A stretch of 64,000 nucleotides of DNA from Ruegeria sp. ANG-R (GCF_000813985.1 NZ_JWLJ01000001.1:856453-920452); one strand, 5' to 3'; positions 46,422 through 55,343 are shown, counted from the stretch's first letter. The notes: generated from the letters alone by a model not told the origin. Made by a program: numbers and translations.

Positions 46422-47417
46422 CGCGCCCATCGCAGCAGCCGTATCCAGCATCCGGTTCGAGAAACCCCATTCGTTGTCGTACCACGCAAGGACACGCACC
46501 AGCGTGCCGTCGGTTACCTTGGTTTCAGCCAGAGAGACCGTCGAGCTGTGCGAGTCGTGGTTGAAATCGATCGAAATCAGAGGACGATTCTCTGCCGCCA
46601 ATACTCCGGGAATTTTTGCTGCTGCCTCGACGAAAAGGGCATTCACCTCATCCTCGGTTGTCGGGCGCGATACCTCGGCGACCAGATCGACAACCGAAAC
46701 GTTCGGAGTAGGCACGCGGATGGCCTGGCCGGTTAGTTTTCCGGCCAGTTGCGGCAACACCAGACCGACGGCTGAGGCCGCACCGGTTGTCGTCGGGATC
46801 ATCGACAGCGCCGCTGCGCGAGACAGATAAGGGTCCTTTCCAGCGGTGTCATGCACCGGTTGGCTGGCCGTATAGGCGTGTACGGTTGTCATGTTGCCGT
46901 GTTTGATACCCAGACCAGCATCCAAAGCCGCAGCGACAGGAGACAGGCAGTTGGTGGTGCAGGACGCGTTCGAGACCACGATGTCATCGGCAGTCAGCTC
47001 GTGATCGTTCACGCCGAACACGACGGTCTTTACACCTCCATCGCCACGGGCAGGGGCCGAGATCAGAACTTTCTTTGATCCGTTCTTAAGGTGCCGTTCG
47101 GCGGCTTCGCGCGTGCGAAAGACTCCGGTGCACTCGAGCACGATATCCACATCCGACCAGTTCAGCGCCTCGGGGTCGCGTTCGCTGCTTAACCGGATGG
47201 GGCCAGCGCCCACATCCAGACCGGCATCGGTCAGCTTAACGGGGTTGGGGTAGCGGCCATGAACGCTGTCGAATTCGAACAGGTGCGCGTTCATTTCCGG
47301 CTTTGCCAGATCGTTGATCGCGACGATTTCGACATCGGTGCGTCCGGATTCCATGACGGCCCGCAATACGCCACGTCCGATCCGTCCAAATCCGTTGATT
47401 GCCAGCTTGAGTGTCAT
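46413..47417 (-). CDS. gap: Glyceraldehyde-3-phosphate dehydrogenase, NAD type
   Basis: The 334-residue enzyme oxidises glyceraldehyde 3-phosphate to 1,3-bisphosphoglycerate. INGFGRIGRGVLRAV is the nucleotide fold, and SNASCTTNCL holds the catalytic Cys. After the second strand it reads AINDLAKP, with Asp36 in the place that binds the NAD ribose, so NAD rather than NADP is predicted. A palindrome GTTAGCGCTAAC lies 33 bases upstream. A second, different gap gene lies 300 bases away. Confidence 0.95.
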   Translation of the reverse strand: MTLKLAINGFGRIGRGVLRAVMESGRTDVEIVAINDLAKPEMNAHLFEFDSVHGRYPNPVKLTDAGLDVGAGPIRLSSERDPEALNWSDVDIVLECTGVFRTREAAERHLKNGSKKVLISAPARGDGGVKTVVFGVNDHELTADDIVVSNASCTTNCLSPVAAALDAGLGIKHGNMTTVHAYTASQPVHDTAGKDPYLSRAAALSMIPTTTGAASAVGLVLPQLAGKLTGQAIRVPTPNVSVVDLVAEVSRPTTEDEVNALFVEAAAKIPGVLAAENRPLISIDFNHDSHSSTVSLAETKVTDGTLVRVLAWYDNEWGFSNRMLDTAAAMGALS

Positions 47418-47449
47418 AATGCGCTCCGTCAGAATTCGGTCGTTAGATG

Positions 47450-47461
47450 GTTAGCGCTAAC
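47450..47461. promoter_or_regulatory. CceR-like operator before the NAD-type gap gene
   Basis: GTTAGCGCTAAC is a perfect 12-bp palindrome. It resembles the LacI-family CceR site of Rhodobacter sphaeroides as I remember it; that regulator controls central carbon genes including gap. The same half-sites occur before the second gap gene. Confidence 0.65.
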
Positions 47462-47498
47462 AAAGCCAGATTGGTGCGAAAGTCAAGCAAAACCTCAG

Positions 47499-47642
47499 TC
47501 AGCGCCAGAAGGCGAGCCAATCCAGGAATTCGTAGAGTTTCTTTCCCAAGAACAGCAGATCCTCGGTACCGAACAGCGCAACGTCCAGCATCAAGCCGCC
47601 CAGGATCAGGATACCAAGCCAGATGGCGATTTGATTTGTCAT
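47499..47642 (-). CDS. 47-residue single-helix membrane protein between the gap genes
   Basis: ATG 47642 opens a 48-codon frame starting MTNQIAIWLGILILGGLMLD and ending LDWLAFWR. It has one strong transmembrane helix (about 4-24) followed by a short amphipathic tail, with CAGGG upstream as a plausible ribosome site. It lies on the same strand as both gap genes, after the terminator of the first and before the operator of the second. I do not recognise a family; its composition and position suggest a real small protein. Confidence 0.62.
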   Translation of the reverse strand: MTNQIAIWLGILILGGLMLDVALFGTEDLLFLGKKLYEFLDWLAFWR

Positions 47643-47661
47643 TAGCTGCGCCCTGAACGAA

Positions 47662-47692
47662 AATGCCCGCTCAGATAACCTGAGCGGGCATT
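47662..47692 (-). terminator. Terminator after the second gap gene
   Basis: AATGCCCGCTCAG and CTGAGCGGGCATT form a 13-bp stem with a five-base loop, and TTTT follows on the minus strand. It lies between the gap gene at 47717 and the small membrane protein gene. Confidence 0.85.
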
Positions 47693-47716
47693 AAGGTACA
47701 AGCGATGTCCGAAGGG

Positions 47717-48718
47717 TCAGTTAAGACGGCCCATGGCAACGGCCACGTCGGCCATACGCACCGAGAAACCCCACTCATTGTCATACCATGCCAGCACGCG
47801 CACCATACGGCTATCGACCACACGGGTCTGATCCGGAGCGAAGATCGAGCTTTCTTCGGTGTGATTGAAATCGGTCGACACCAGCGGTGCAGGCTCATAG
47901 CCCAGAACGCGCTGCATCGGGCCCTTGGCGGCCTCTTCCACGATGGCGTTCACCTCTTCGACCGTGACATCGCGCGAGGCACGGAACGACAGGTCAACGG
48001 CCGAGACGTTCGGGGTCGGCACACGGATAGCTGAACCATCCAAGCGCCCCTTCAGGTTCGGTAGAACCTCACCCAAGGCCGCGGCTGCACCGGTCGAAGT
48101 CGGGATCATCGACATGGCTGCGGCACGGGCGCGGTACAGATCGCTGTGACGACGGTCCAGCGTCGGCTGGTCGCCGGTATAGGCGTGGATCGTAGTCATG
48201 ATGCCATGCTCGATACCGATACCTTCGTCCAGCACCTTGGCAAGCGGGGCAAGGCAGTTGGTGGTGCAGGAGCCGTTCGACACCATATTGTCGTTTGCGG
48301 TCAGGCTGTTGTGGTTCACACCGAACACGATGGTTTTGTCGACATTCTTGCCAGGGGCCGACAGCAGTACTTTGCCTGCGCCACGTTCAAGATGGGTTTT
48401 GGCTTTCAGGCCGTCATTGAACTTTCCGGTGCATTCCAGAACGACGTCGCAGCCGTCCCAGTCCAGCTCGTTCATGTCGTAGGTCGAGAACATCTCCATC
48501 GGGCCGCGACCCAAATCCATGGTGTTGCCTTCGATGGATACGTCGCGTGGGAAACGACCGTGTATGCTGTCGTATTTCAGCAGGTGCGCCGAGGTTTCCA
48601 GCGGGCCGGTGGCATTGACCTTGATCACTTCGATGTCGTTGCGCGCCGATGCGGCGATGTGCGACAGAGTACAGCGGCCGATGCGGCCAAAACCATTGAT
48701 ACCGACCTTGATGGTCAT
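47717..48718 (-). CDS. gapB: Glyceraldehyde-3-phosphate dehydrogenase, GapB-like (probable NADP use)
   Basis: The 333-residue enzyme shares the GAPDH core with the upstream gene (INGFGRIGRCTLSH, catalytic SNGSCTTNCL), but the cofactor strand reads KVNATGPLETSAHLLKYDS: Ala36 replaces the Asp that selects NAD. Bacillus GapB, an NADP-dependent gluconeogenic enzyme, has a similar INAS segment there. It may therefore run in the biosynthetic direction. GGAG lies before ATG 48718; the open frame extends 60 bases further without support. Confidence 0.85.
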   Translation of the reverse strand: MTIKVGINGFGRIGRCTLSHIAASARNDIEVIKVNATGPLETSAHLLKYDSIHGRFPRDVSIEGNTMDLGRGPMEMFSTYDMNELDWDGCDVVLECTGKFNDGLKAKTHLERGAGKVLLSAPGKNVDKTIVFGVNHNSLTANDNMVSNGSCTTNCLAPLAKVLDEGIGIEHGIMTTIHAYTGDQPTLDRRHSDLYRARAAAMSMIPTSTGAAAALGEVLPNLKGRLDGSAIRVPTPNVSAVDLSFRASRDVTVEEVNAIVEEAAKGPMQRVLGYEPAPLVSTDFNHTEESSIFAPDQTRVVDSRMVRVLAWYDNEWGFSVRMADVAVAMGRLN

Positions 48719-48806
48719 CCGACGTCTCCAAACTGCGCTTGTGTTGCAGGCCATATAGCCGTGAATATTGAATCTCAAAAGGGCAAAAATAGCATATTTT
48801 TAAGGT

Positions 48807-48849
48807 GTTAGCGCAAACCTTTGCCGGTTGCGCTAACGCTTGCGCTAAG
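48807..48849. promoter_or_regulatory. Three GCGC-centred operator-like sites before gapB
   Basis: GTTAGCGCAAAC (48807-48818) differs by one base from the palindrome at 47450. GGTTGCGCTAAC (48826-48837) and GCTTGCGCTAAG (48838-48849) follow head to tail with no gap. They lie 89-131 bases before gapB and 50-92 before the divergent DUF808 gene, and either or both may be controlled. Confidence 0.6.
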
Positions 48850-48898
48850 GGTTGGATCAGGTAGTGTCGGCGACAGCGGATAAACAAGAGGTTGCGCG

Positions 48899-49870
48899 AT
48901 GAGTGGTCTGTTGGCCCTGTTGGATGATGTGGCAGGCATTGCAAAGGTTGCAGCGTCATCGGTGGACGATGTCGTGGCGGCGGCTGGTAAGGCCGGGGCC
49001 AAGACTGCCGGAGTAATCATCGACGACGCGGCAGTGACCCCCAAATACGTGCAGGGATTCGCTCCGGCGCGGGAACTGCCGATCATCTGGCGTATCGCGC
49101 GCGGGTCGGTTTTCAACAAGATTGTGCTGCTGTTGCCGGTGGCGTTGCTATTGGCGAATTTTGCGCCGTGGCTGATTACGCCTTTGCTGATGATAGGTGG
49201 CTCGTATCTCTGTTTTGAGGGGGCCGAGAAAATCTTTCATGTCCTGTTCCCGCATGGCAGCCATGTCATCGAAGAGGATATGAAAACCCGCGATCCGGGG
49301 CATCTGGAAGAACAGAAGGTCAGGGGTGCGATCAAGACCGATTTCATCCTGTCCGCGGAGATCATGACAATTGCGTTGGCGGCGATCGAAGCCCCCAACC
49401 TCTGGATGCAGGCGGCAACGCTTGCCGTGGTCGGGCTTGGAGTGACTCTTGCCGTTTACGGCTCGGTCGCGCTGATTGTGAAGATGGACGATGTGGGTTT
49501 GTATCTGGCGCAGAACGCCCCGACTCCCATAGGACGCGGACTTGGGCGAGGTCTGGTCAAAGCCATGCCGGGCGTGATGAAGACTCTTTCGATTGTCGGA
49601 ACCGCTGCAATGCTCTGGGTCGGAGGATCGATCATCATCCACGGGCTGGAGGTTCTGGGCTTCGGCTGGCTGGGTCATCATATTCATGACTGGGCTTACG
49701 CTGTTGGACATGCTGTACCTGCCCAATGGGAAAAAGTTACCGAGTGGATCGCCAAAGCAACGATGGATGGGGTGTTTGGTTTGGCTTGGGGGTTTGTGTT
49801 GATCCCGTTGGTGACGAAAGTGATTGCGCCGATGATCGGGAAGTCTTCAAGTAAACCCAAAGCTCACTGA
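48899..49870 (+). CDS. DUF808 family membrane protein
   Basis: The 323-residue protein matches the DUF808 (YedI) family: MSGLLALLDDVAGIAKVAAS at the start, then about five to seven hydrophobic helices (KIVLLLPVALLLANFAPWLI, ATLAVVGLGVTLAVYGSVAL, VMKTLSIVGTAAMLWVGGSI) and a conserved RGAIKTDFILSAEIMTIAL. It is an inner-membrane protein of unknown role. GAGG precedes the start, and the gene is divergent from gapB. Confidence 0.88.
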   Translation: MSGLLALLDDVAGIAKVAASSVDDVVAAAGKAGAKTAGVIIDDAAVTPKYVQGFAPARELPIIWRIARGSVFNKIVLLLPVALLLANFAPWLITPLLMIGGSYLCFEGAEKIFHVLFPHGSHVIEEDMKTRDPGHLEEQKVRGAIKTDFILSAEIMTIALAAIEAPNLWMQAATLAVVGLGVTLAVYGSVALIVKMDDVGLYLAQNAPTPIGRGLGRGLVKAMPGVMKTLSIVGTAAMLWVGGSIIIHGLEVLGFGWLGHHIHDWAYAVGHAVPAQWEKVTEWIAKATMDGVFGLAWGFVLIPLVTKVIAPMIGKSSSKPKAH

Positions 49871-49884
49871 ATCGAAGGTGTGAA

Positions 49885-50298
49885 GTGACGGATCTAAGTC
49901 ATTTACCGGCCTTTCGACCGGTTCAATTCCGAGCTCGGTTTAAGTTGAGGGGGCTCGCTGCCAAACGCAAAGCAACGGCATTGGCTGCTATGAACATCGG
50001 CGCGGAACAAATGCCGTTTGAGCCGAACGCACTGTATCGGGTTCTGCATTTTCGGATCGACACGGCGGACAAAGCTGCCGAACGTGCCAAATGGGCAGGC
50101 GGGCGAATGTTCAATCTGCTCACGGGGCAGTCCGCGCACTTCGTTCCGCTTTATGGAACGCATGTGCGGCAAGTTTTGTCTTGGGCCGGGCAAAAGGTAC
50201 CCGGAGGGATTGCGCCAGCGGAACGGTACGAACTGCGATTGGACTTTGCGAAATTGGCATATAAGGCGTTAAGGGCGAAATTGGAGCAGCCAAAATAG
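49885..50298 (+). CDS. Protein of unknown function, GTG start
   Basis: A basic 137-residue protein starting at GTG 49885, 14 bases after the DUF808 stop and with GAAGG before it, so probably cotranscribed. It is rich in Arg, Lys and Ala, has no signal peptide or membrane helix, and has a central GQSAHFVPLYGTHVRQVLSWAG segment. I do not recognise the family. A bidirectional terminator follows. Confidence 0.6.
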   Translation: MTDLSHLPAFRPVQFRARFKLRGLAAKRKATALAAMNIGAEQMPFEPNALYRVLHFRIDTADKAAERAKWAGGRMFNLLTGQSAHFVPLYGTHVRQVLSWAGQKVPGGIAPAERYELRLDFAKLAYKALRAKLEQPK

Positions 50299-50299
50299 G

Positions 50300-50326
50300 A
50301 AAGGGCGGCCGAGAAAGCCGCCCTTT
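50300..50326. terminator. Bidirectional terminator before tkt
   Basis: AAAGGGCGGC and GCCGCCCTTT form a 10-bp stem with a seven-base loop between the convergent unknown gene and tkt. Confidence 0.82.
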
Positions 50327-50352
50327 GTATCTCTTATTGTTGAGCCGAGTGT

Positions 50353-52377
50353 TTACAGCCCCAGAAGTTCCTTGACCTTGGCGACGGTCGCTTCCGCAGT
50401 AATACCAAAGTGCTTGTAGAGTTCACCGGCCGGGGCCGAGGCCCCGAAGCTCGACATGCCGATGAAGCCGGCTTTGGCTTCGCGGCCGCGCTCTCCCAGC
50501 AGCCAGCGGTCCCAGCCTCCGGCGCGGACGGCGGCTTCGATGCCGACGCGAACAGCACCGGCAGGAAGCACGCGCTTGCGATAGGCCTCATCTTGCTCCG
50601 CAAACAACTCCATGCAGGGCATGGAGACGACGCGGGTGCCGATGCCTTCGGCCTCAAGCATTGCTTTGGCCTCCATCGCCAGCGAGACTTCGGAGCCGGT
50701 AGCGATCAGAATGGCCTGCCGTTTCCCCTCGGCGTCAGCCAGAACATAGGCGCCCTGAGCGGTCAGGTTTTTACCCTTGTGCTGGGTCCGCACAGTTGGA
50801 ACGCCCTGACGAGTCAGGGACAAGACAGATGGGCTTTGCTTGAAGGTCAGTGCCAGTTCCCATGCTTCAGCCGTTTCCACCGAGTCTGCGGGGCGGAAGA
50901 CATACGTGTTAGGTGTCGCGCGTGAAATCGCCAGATGCTCGACCGGCTGGTGGGTCGGACCGTCTTCGCCCAAACCGATCGAGTCGTGTGTCATCACGAA
51001 GACCGATGGCACTTTCATCAGCGCCGCCAGACGCATGGAGGGGCGAGCATAGTCAGTGAAGGCCATGAATGTGCCGCCATAGGGGCGGATGCCACCATGC
51101 AGCGCCATGCCATTCATGGCAGCGGCCATACCGTGTTCGCGGATACCGTAGTGGATGTAACGACCCTTGCGGTTCTCCGGAAGGAACACACCCATATCAG
51201 CCGATTTCGTATTATTCGAACCCGTCAGATCAGCGGAACCGCCAACGGTCTCGGTCATAATCGGGTTCACGACATTCAGGACCTTCTCGGACGAGGCGCG
51301 GGTGGCCAGTTTGGGTTGGTCTTCCGATATCTGTTTTTTGAACGCCCGGATGGCTCCGGCCAGTTTCTTGGGGGCTTCAAACGCGTAGGCGCGGTTGAAT
51401 TCGGCCTGCTTGCGCTCGGACAGCTGGGCGAAGCGTTCCTCCCAGGCTGCCCGCTCGGCTGCACCACGGGCGCCGATGGCCTGCCATGCGGATTTCACGT
51501 TGGCCGGAATTTCGAACGCATCATGCGGCCAGCCATAACCTTCCTTGGCGGCCTTGAGCTGATCCTGATCGGTCAGCGCACCGTGGCCTTTGGATGTGTC
51601 CTGCGCCGCATGACCGAGAGCGATATGGCTTTCACAGGCGATCATGGTCGGCTTGTTGGATTTCTTCGCCTGCACGATGGCAGCGTCGATGGCTTTGGGA
51701 TCGTGGCCGTCGATTTCGATCACATGCCAGCCTGAGGCCGCGAAACGGCGCACCTGATCGGTGCGATCGGCAATATCGACAGTGCCGTCGATGGTGATGT
51801 TGTTGTTGTCCCAGAACACGATCAGCTTGCTCAGTTCGTGACGACCGGCCAGAGTGATCGCCTCTTGGCTGACGCCTTCCATAAGGCAACCGTCGCCCGC
51901 GATCACATAGGTATAGTGATCAACGACCTTCTTGCCGTAATGCGCGCGCTGGATTTCTTCGGCCATGGCAAAGCCGACAGCGTTTGAAATGCCCTGACCC
52001 AGAGGGCCGGTGGTCGTTTCGACACCATCAACCAGAAAGTTCTCGGGATGGCCGGCGGTTTTGGCGCCGAGTTGGCGGAAATTCTTGATCTCCTCCAAAG
52101 TCACGTCGGCGTGTCCGGTGAGATACAGCAGCGAATACACCAGCATCGAGCCATGGCCCGCCGACAGGATGAACCGATCGCGGTCCGGCCAGTTCGGGGC
52201 TGTGGCATCAAATTTCAGGTGTTTCTCGAACAAAACGGTCGCGACATCGGCCATGCCCATCGGCATACCGGAATGGCCGGAATTGGCAGCGGCGACGGCG
52301 TCGAGGGTCAGGGTGCGGATGGCCGCAGCCTTGTCCCAGTGTTCGGGGTTGGCATTGCGCAGCGCAGTCAGGTCCAC
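50353..52377 (-). CDS. tkt: Transketolase
   Basis: The 674-residue thiamine diphosphate enzyme links the pentose phosphate and Calvin or glycolytic routes. The cofactor motif [14 protein letters not shown]...NNITIDG (about 155-190) is intact, and [21 protein letters not shown] carries the second-domain active-site residues. The C-terminus has the usual [15 protein letters not shown]. It sits in the same central-carbon neighbourhood as the gap genes, but its own promoter region has no copy of the GTTAGCGC site. Confidence 0.96.
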   Translation of the reverse strand: MDLTALRNANPEHWDKAAAIRTLTLDAVAAANSGHSGMPMGMADVATVLFEKHLKFDATAPNWPDRDRFILSAGHGSMLVYSLLYLTGHADVTLEEIKNFRQLGAKTAGHPENFLVDGVETTTGPLGQGISNAVGFAMAEEIQRAHYGKKVVDHYTYVIAGDGCLMEGVSQEAITLAGRHELSKLIVFWDNNNITIDGTVDIADRTDQVRRFAASGWHVIEIDGHDPKAIDAAIVQAKKSNKPTMIACESHIALGHAAQDTSKGHGALTDQDQLKAAKEGYGWPHDAFEIPANVKSAWQAIGARGAAERAAWEERFAQLSERKQAEFNRAYAFEAPKKLAGAIRAFKKQISEDQPKLATRASSEKVLNVVNPIMTETVGGSADLTGSNNTKSADMGVFLPENRKGRYIHYGIREHGMAAAMNGMALHGGIRPYGGTFMAFTDYARPSMRLAALMKVPSVFVMTHDSIGLGEDGPTHQPVEHLAISRATPNTYVFRPADSVETAEAWELALTFKQSPSVLSLTRQGVPTVRTQHKGKNLTAQGAYVLADAEGKRQAILIATGSEVSLAMEAKAMLEAEGIGTRVVSMPCMELFAEQDEAYRKRVLPAGAVRVGIEAAVRAGGWDRWLLGERGREAKAGFIGMSSFGASAPAGELYKHFGITAEATVAKVKELLGL

Positions 52378-52611
52378 GGGCGTAGTTCCTTTGGGTTACG
52401 GGCAGATGGGCGCTGAATACCATCCGCTTGCCAAAGTGCAAGCAGAACCGGGTGTTGCGCCGATTTGCTGCTTCAACAGCGTTGTGCAAGTGTTTGAAAC
52501 CAAACAGTGGGTATTTTCCGTCACATTCCGTTAGACTGGGGCCGAGAGCCGCCGCTTTTGATTCGGACAGGCGTACAGCAGAATGAACCTTGGTAAAGAG
52601 GTGACACAGGC

Positions 52612-53445
52612 ATGAGTCAGATCGAAGAACTACAACGCCGTATCATAACAGCGATGGAGCGGATCGGCAGCGGTGTCGACGCCCTGCGGGATTCTGGACC
52701 TGCATCTGGCGGTGATACGGCGTTACGCTCGGCGCTTGAAGAAGAGCGGGTGGCCAATGCCCAGCTGGAAGAACGGCTGAAAACGATCAAAGAGAGACAC
52801 GCGCAAGAGATCGACGCATTGCGGGCGCAATCGGCACCGGATGGTGAGGCGGAAACGCTGCGTGCGCAATTGGCAGAGGCGACCTCGCAACTGGCAACGG
52901 TTGAAGCCGCACGCGCGGAACTGGCGGATGCCAAGGCGGCGCTTGAAAACAGTGACGAAGTTGCTGCGCTCAAAGCCGAAATTGAAACTCTGCAATCCTA
53001 TCGAAATGCCGCGGGTGAAGCCGAGGCGTTGCGCGCTGAGGTAGAGCAGCTGACACCGATTGCCGGTCGTGTTGGAGAGATGGAGGCGGAACTCTCTCGC
53101 CTGCGCGGGGAACTGGCCGACAGTGAGCGGCTGACTGAACTCAGTGCTGAGCTTGAGATGTTGCGCGCCGAGCGCGCCAGTCATGGTGCTGCCATGTCAC
53201 GTCTGGATGATGATCTGCAGCGGTTGCGCAATGCGAATGAGCAGCTTCGGAGCGCTGTCGATGAATTGCGGGCAGCTGCGGAAGACGGTGTTGCTGACGC
53301 AGATTTGCTGAACCGGGCAACGGCTGCCGAATTGGAGGCGACACGCGCCGCGCGGGCCTCGGACGCTGCCGAAGCACATGCGGTGCTGGCTCGGCTGGAG
53401 CCTTTGCTGACCCATGCCAACCTGGCTGAAGGAGAGGTGGAATAA
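52612..53445 (+). CDS. Coiled-coil protein upstream of zapA (ZauP-position protein)
   Basis: The 277-residue protein is almost entirely predicted coiled coil, with heptad-like stretches such as LEERLKTIKERHAQEID and LRAELEMLRAER-type repeats, and is rich in Ala, Glu, Leu and Arg. There is no membrane segment. Its stop shares one base with the zapA start (TAATG). In Caulobacter a coiled-coil gene, zauP, precedes zapA and the two proteins act together to focus the Z-ring. Position and structure suggest an analogous partner, though this protein is much longer than ZauP as I recall it. Confidence 0.75.
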   Translation: MSQIEELQRRIITAMERIGSGVDALRDSGPASGGDTALRSALEEERVANAQLEERLKTIKERHAQEIDALRAQSAPDGEAETLRAQLAEATSQLATVEAARAELADAKAALENSDEVAALKAEIETLQSYRNAAGEAEALRAEVEQLTPIAGRVGEMEAELSRLRGELADSERLTELSAELEMLRAERASHGAAMSRLDDDLQRLRNANEQLRSAVDELRAAAEDGVADADLLNRATAAELEATRAARASDAAEAHAVLARLEPLLTHANLAEGEVE

Positions 53446-53837
53446 TGCCCGAAGTAACCATTCATATCGGCGGACGGGGTTTTGATGTCTCGTGCCAGGA
53501 GGGTGAAGAGCCGTTTCTGCAGGCTGCTGCCAAATTACTGGATGACGAGGCACAGGTTTTGTCCGACCAGATCGGGCGGATGCCGGAAGCGCGGATGCTG
53601 TTGATGGCGGGGCTGATGCTGGCGGACAAAGCTGCAGCCCACGAAGATCGCGTGAAACTGGCGGAAGCCAAACTGATTGAAACCGAGGCCGAGTTGAAAC
53701 GGTTGCGCAATCAACCTCAGCCAGAGCCTGAACGGATCGAGGTTGCAGTGGTGCCGCCCTCGGTCACGGATACGCTGGCAGAAATGGCGGCCCGGGCTGA
53801 AGCGCTGGCTGCGGTGATCGAAGAGAGGACAGGCTGA
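53445..53837 (+). CDS. zapA: Cell division protein ZapA
   Basis: The 130-residue protein starts MPEVTIHIGGRGFDVSCQEG, the ZapA beta-hairpin domain, followed by LQAAAKLLDDEAQ and a long helix to about residue 100. It binds FtsZ and bundles its filaments. The C-terminal 30 residues extend beyond shorter homologues. One-base overlaps join it to the coiled-coil gene before it and the MliC-like gene after it. Confidence 0.9.
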   Translation: MPEVTIHIGGRGFDVSCQEGEEPFLQAAAKLLDDEAQVLSDQIGRMPEARMLLMAGLMLADKAAAHEDRVKLAEAKLIETEAELKRLRNQPQPEPERIEVAVVPPSVTDTLAEMAARAEALAAVIEERTG

Positions 53838-54187
53838 TGCAAATCGCCCGCACCGCTGTTTACGCGATCGTCGTTTCCATGTGCGGCACGGCGGCGCTGG
53901 CTGAAATCGATATCCTGTCCGTGACGTTCAGCTGTGAGAACAACACTCGGGTACCAGTATCGTATTTCAACGCCTCCGATGGTTCCGGGGCCGCGGCCAT
54001 GCTGCTTGAGGATCAGTTAATCGCCATGAAGCAGGTCCAGAGCGGCTCGGGCATTCGCTATGAATCTGTCGGCGGGGCAGGGACGTATATGCTGCGCTCC
54101 AAGGGATGGGAAGCCACGATCAGCCATCAGGCCGACGGTAGCACAGCCCCGGAACGCGTATTGTTCAGGGACTGTGTCGGCAAGTAG
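53837..54187 (+). CDS. MliC-family lysozyme inhibitor-like secreted protein
   Basis: The 116-residue product has a signal peptide (MQIARTAVYAIVVSMCGTAALA) and a MliC beta-barrel: VTFSCENNTRVPVSYFN, LIAMKQVQSGSGIRYES and YMLRSKGWEATI, with a possible disulfide between the Cys in FSCEN and RDCVGK. MliC proteins inhibit C-type lysozymes. There is no lipobox, so it would be periplasmic. The TGATG overlap with zapA indicates cotranslation, an odd pairing. Confidence 0.85.
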   Translation: MQIARTAVYAIVVSMCGTAALAEIDILSVTFSCENNTRVPVSYFNASDGSGAAAMLLEDQLIAMKQVQSGSGIRYESVGGAGTYMLRSKGWEATISHQADGSTAPERVLFRDCVGK

Positions 54188-54188
54188 C

Positions 54189-54551
54189 TTATGCGTTCGC
54201 TTCGCGGATTTTATCGGCTGCGTCTTTGTTGTAACCGACATCGTTCTCATCAAACAATGTGTCCAGCTCGCCCGACAGAGTCATCTCGGTGATGATATCG
54301 CAGCCGCCGACGAATTCACCTTTGACATAAAGCTGAGGAACTGTCGGCCAGTCGGAATAGTCCTTGATACCCTGACGAACCGCTTCATCCGCCAGAACGT
54401 TCACGTCGGTATATTCGACACCCATATAGTTCAGAACGCCGGCCACGCGGGATGAAAACCCGCACTGGGGCATCTCTTTGGTGCCCTTCATATACAGCAC
54501 CACATCGTTGGCTTTGACGGTTTCGTCGATCTGGGTTTTAACGTCGCTCAT
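54189..54551 (-). CDS. grxD: Monothiol glutaredoxin (CGFS type)
   Basis: The 120-residue protein has MPQCGFSS, the monothiol CGFS active site that ligates a [2Fe-2S] cluster with glutathione, followed by WPTVPQLYVKGEFVGGCDI. Such glutaredoxins carry Fe-S clusters and work with BolA proteins; a bolA gene lies 420 bases upstream on the same strand. ATG 54551 is chosen by the family start MSDVKTQIDE. It converges with the MliC gene, one base apart. Confidence 0.95.
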   Translation of the reverse strand: MSDVKTQIDETVKANDVVLYMKGTKEMPQCGFSSRVAGVLNYMGVEYTDVNVLADEAVRQGIKDYSDWPTVPQLYVKGEFVGGCDIITEMTLSGELDTLFDENDVGYNKDAADKIREANA

Positions 54552-54828
54552 CTTGCTTGTCCTTTTCATCCGCCTCTGTGGCGGTCGTTTTATCGTTGGG
54601 CAGATCAGGTGCCCATCCTTCTTTTTCAAGCCGTCGGTGTTCTGCTTGTGCCAAGGTCACCGGGTCAAGTCCGTAGCGTTCAATCCCCCCAACCTTGCTC
54701 AGCTTATCAGGGTCGGGGCGCATATCCGACAGTTTTCGTTTTCTGTGGCGTTTGACATAGGCTTCGATCAGTGCTGCGGCAACTATCAAAGCTGCGATCA
54801 CGCATATGATCCAGAAGGTCAGGTTCAA
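54538..54828 (-). CDS. Single-pass membrane protein of unknown function
   Basis: No ATG opens this frame near the start. TTG 54828, with AGAGG about seven bases before it, gives 96 residues starting (M)NLTFWIICVIAALIVAAALIE, one transmembrane helix, then a basic stretch (RHRKRK) and a charged tail with ERYGLDPVTLAQAEHRRLEKEGW. Its end overlaps the start of grxD by 14 bases. The conserved-looking tail argues for a real gene between bolA and grxD; the start is uncertain. Confidence 0.6.
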   Translation of the reverse strand: MNLTFWIICVIAALIVAAALIEAYVKRHRKRKLSDMRPDPDKLSKVGGIERYGLDPVTLAQAEHRRLEKEGWAPDLPNDKTTATEADEKDKQDERR

Positions 54829-54971
54829 TGCCAATCCTCTTAGCGATAAAATTGATAGTCGCGGCGGCGTTTCTGCCTTGTGACTCTCCAATATCGAGGA
54901 CCATGCTTGACGAACCCCACGATATCATCGCACCAAGCAAACGCAGACAGAATATCCATCAGTGCCGACAT

Positions 54972-55208
54972 TTACTCTGGCACTTTCGTCGTCAACGCCA
55001 GCGCGTGTAGCTCCCCATCCGGGCCGTCCATCTTGCCTTTCAGGGCTGCATAGACTGCGCGCTGCTGCTGTACCCGGTTTTTGCCGCGAAAGCTCTCGTC
55101 TACGATCATGGCTGACATATGTACGCCGTCCTGACCGCCGACCTGAATTTCCGCGTCGGGAAAGGCTTCGCGCAGCAGGTGTTCGATTTCGTGGGCGCTC
55201 ATCGGCAT
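54972..55208 (-). CDS. bolA: BolA family protein
   Basis: The 78-residue protein starts MPMSAHEIEHLLREAFPDAE and ends LHALALTTKVPE, with DESFRGKNRVQQQRAVY in the class II KH-like fold of BolA. It carries the conserved His near the C-terminus used to bind a glutaredoxin-bridged Fe-S cluster. AGGAG is seven bases before ATG 55208. The nearby CGFS glutaredoxin on the same strand is its expected partner. Confidence 0.9.
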   Translation of the reverse strand: MPMSAHEIEHLLREAFPDAEIQVGGQDGVHMSAMIVDESFRGKNRVQQQRAVYAALKGKMDGPDGELHALALTTKVPE

Positions 55209-55343
55209 GTAGGTTACTCCTAAAGGTCTTTCCCAAGATGTAGATCGCCTGACCAAAGCGTGCAAGGGCACAAGGGGGCGCCACAACGACGAAACCTGCG
55301 CCCGGTTGGGACGCAGGCTTGGAACATGCCAGACGCTGTGTGA

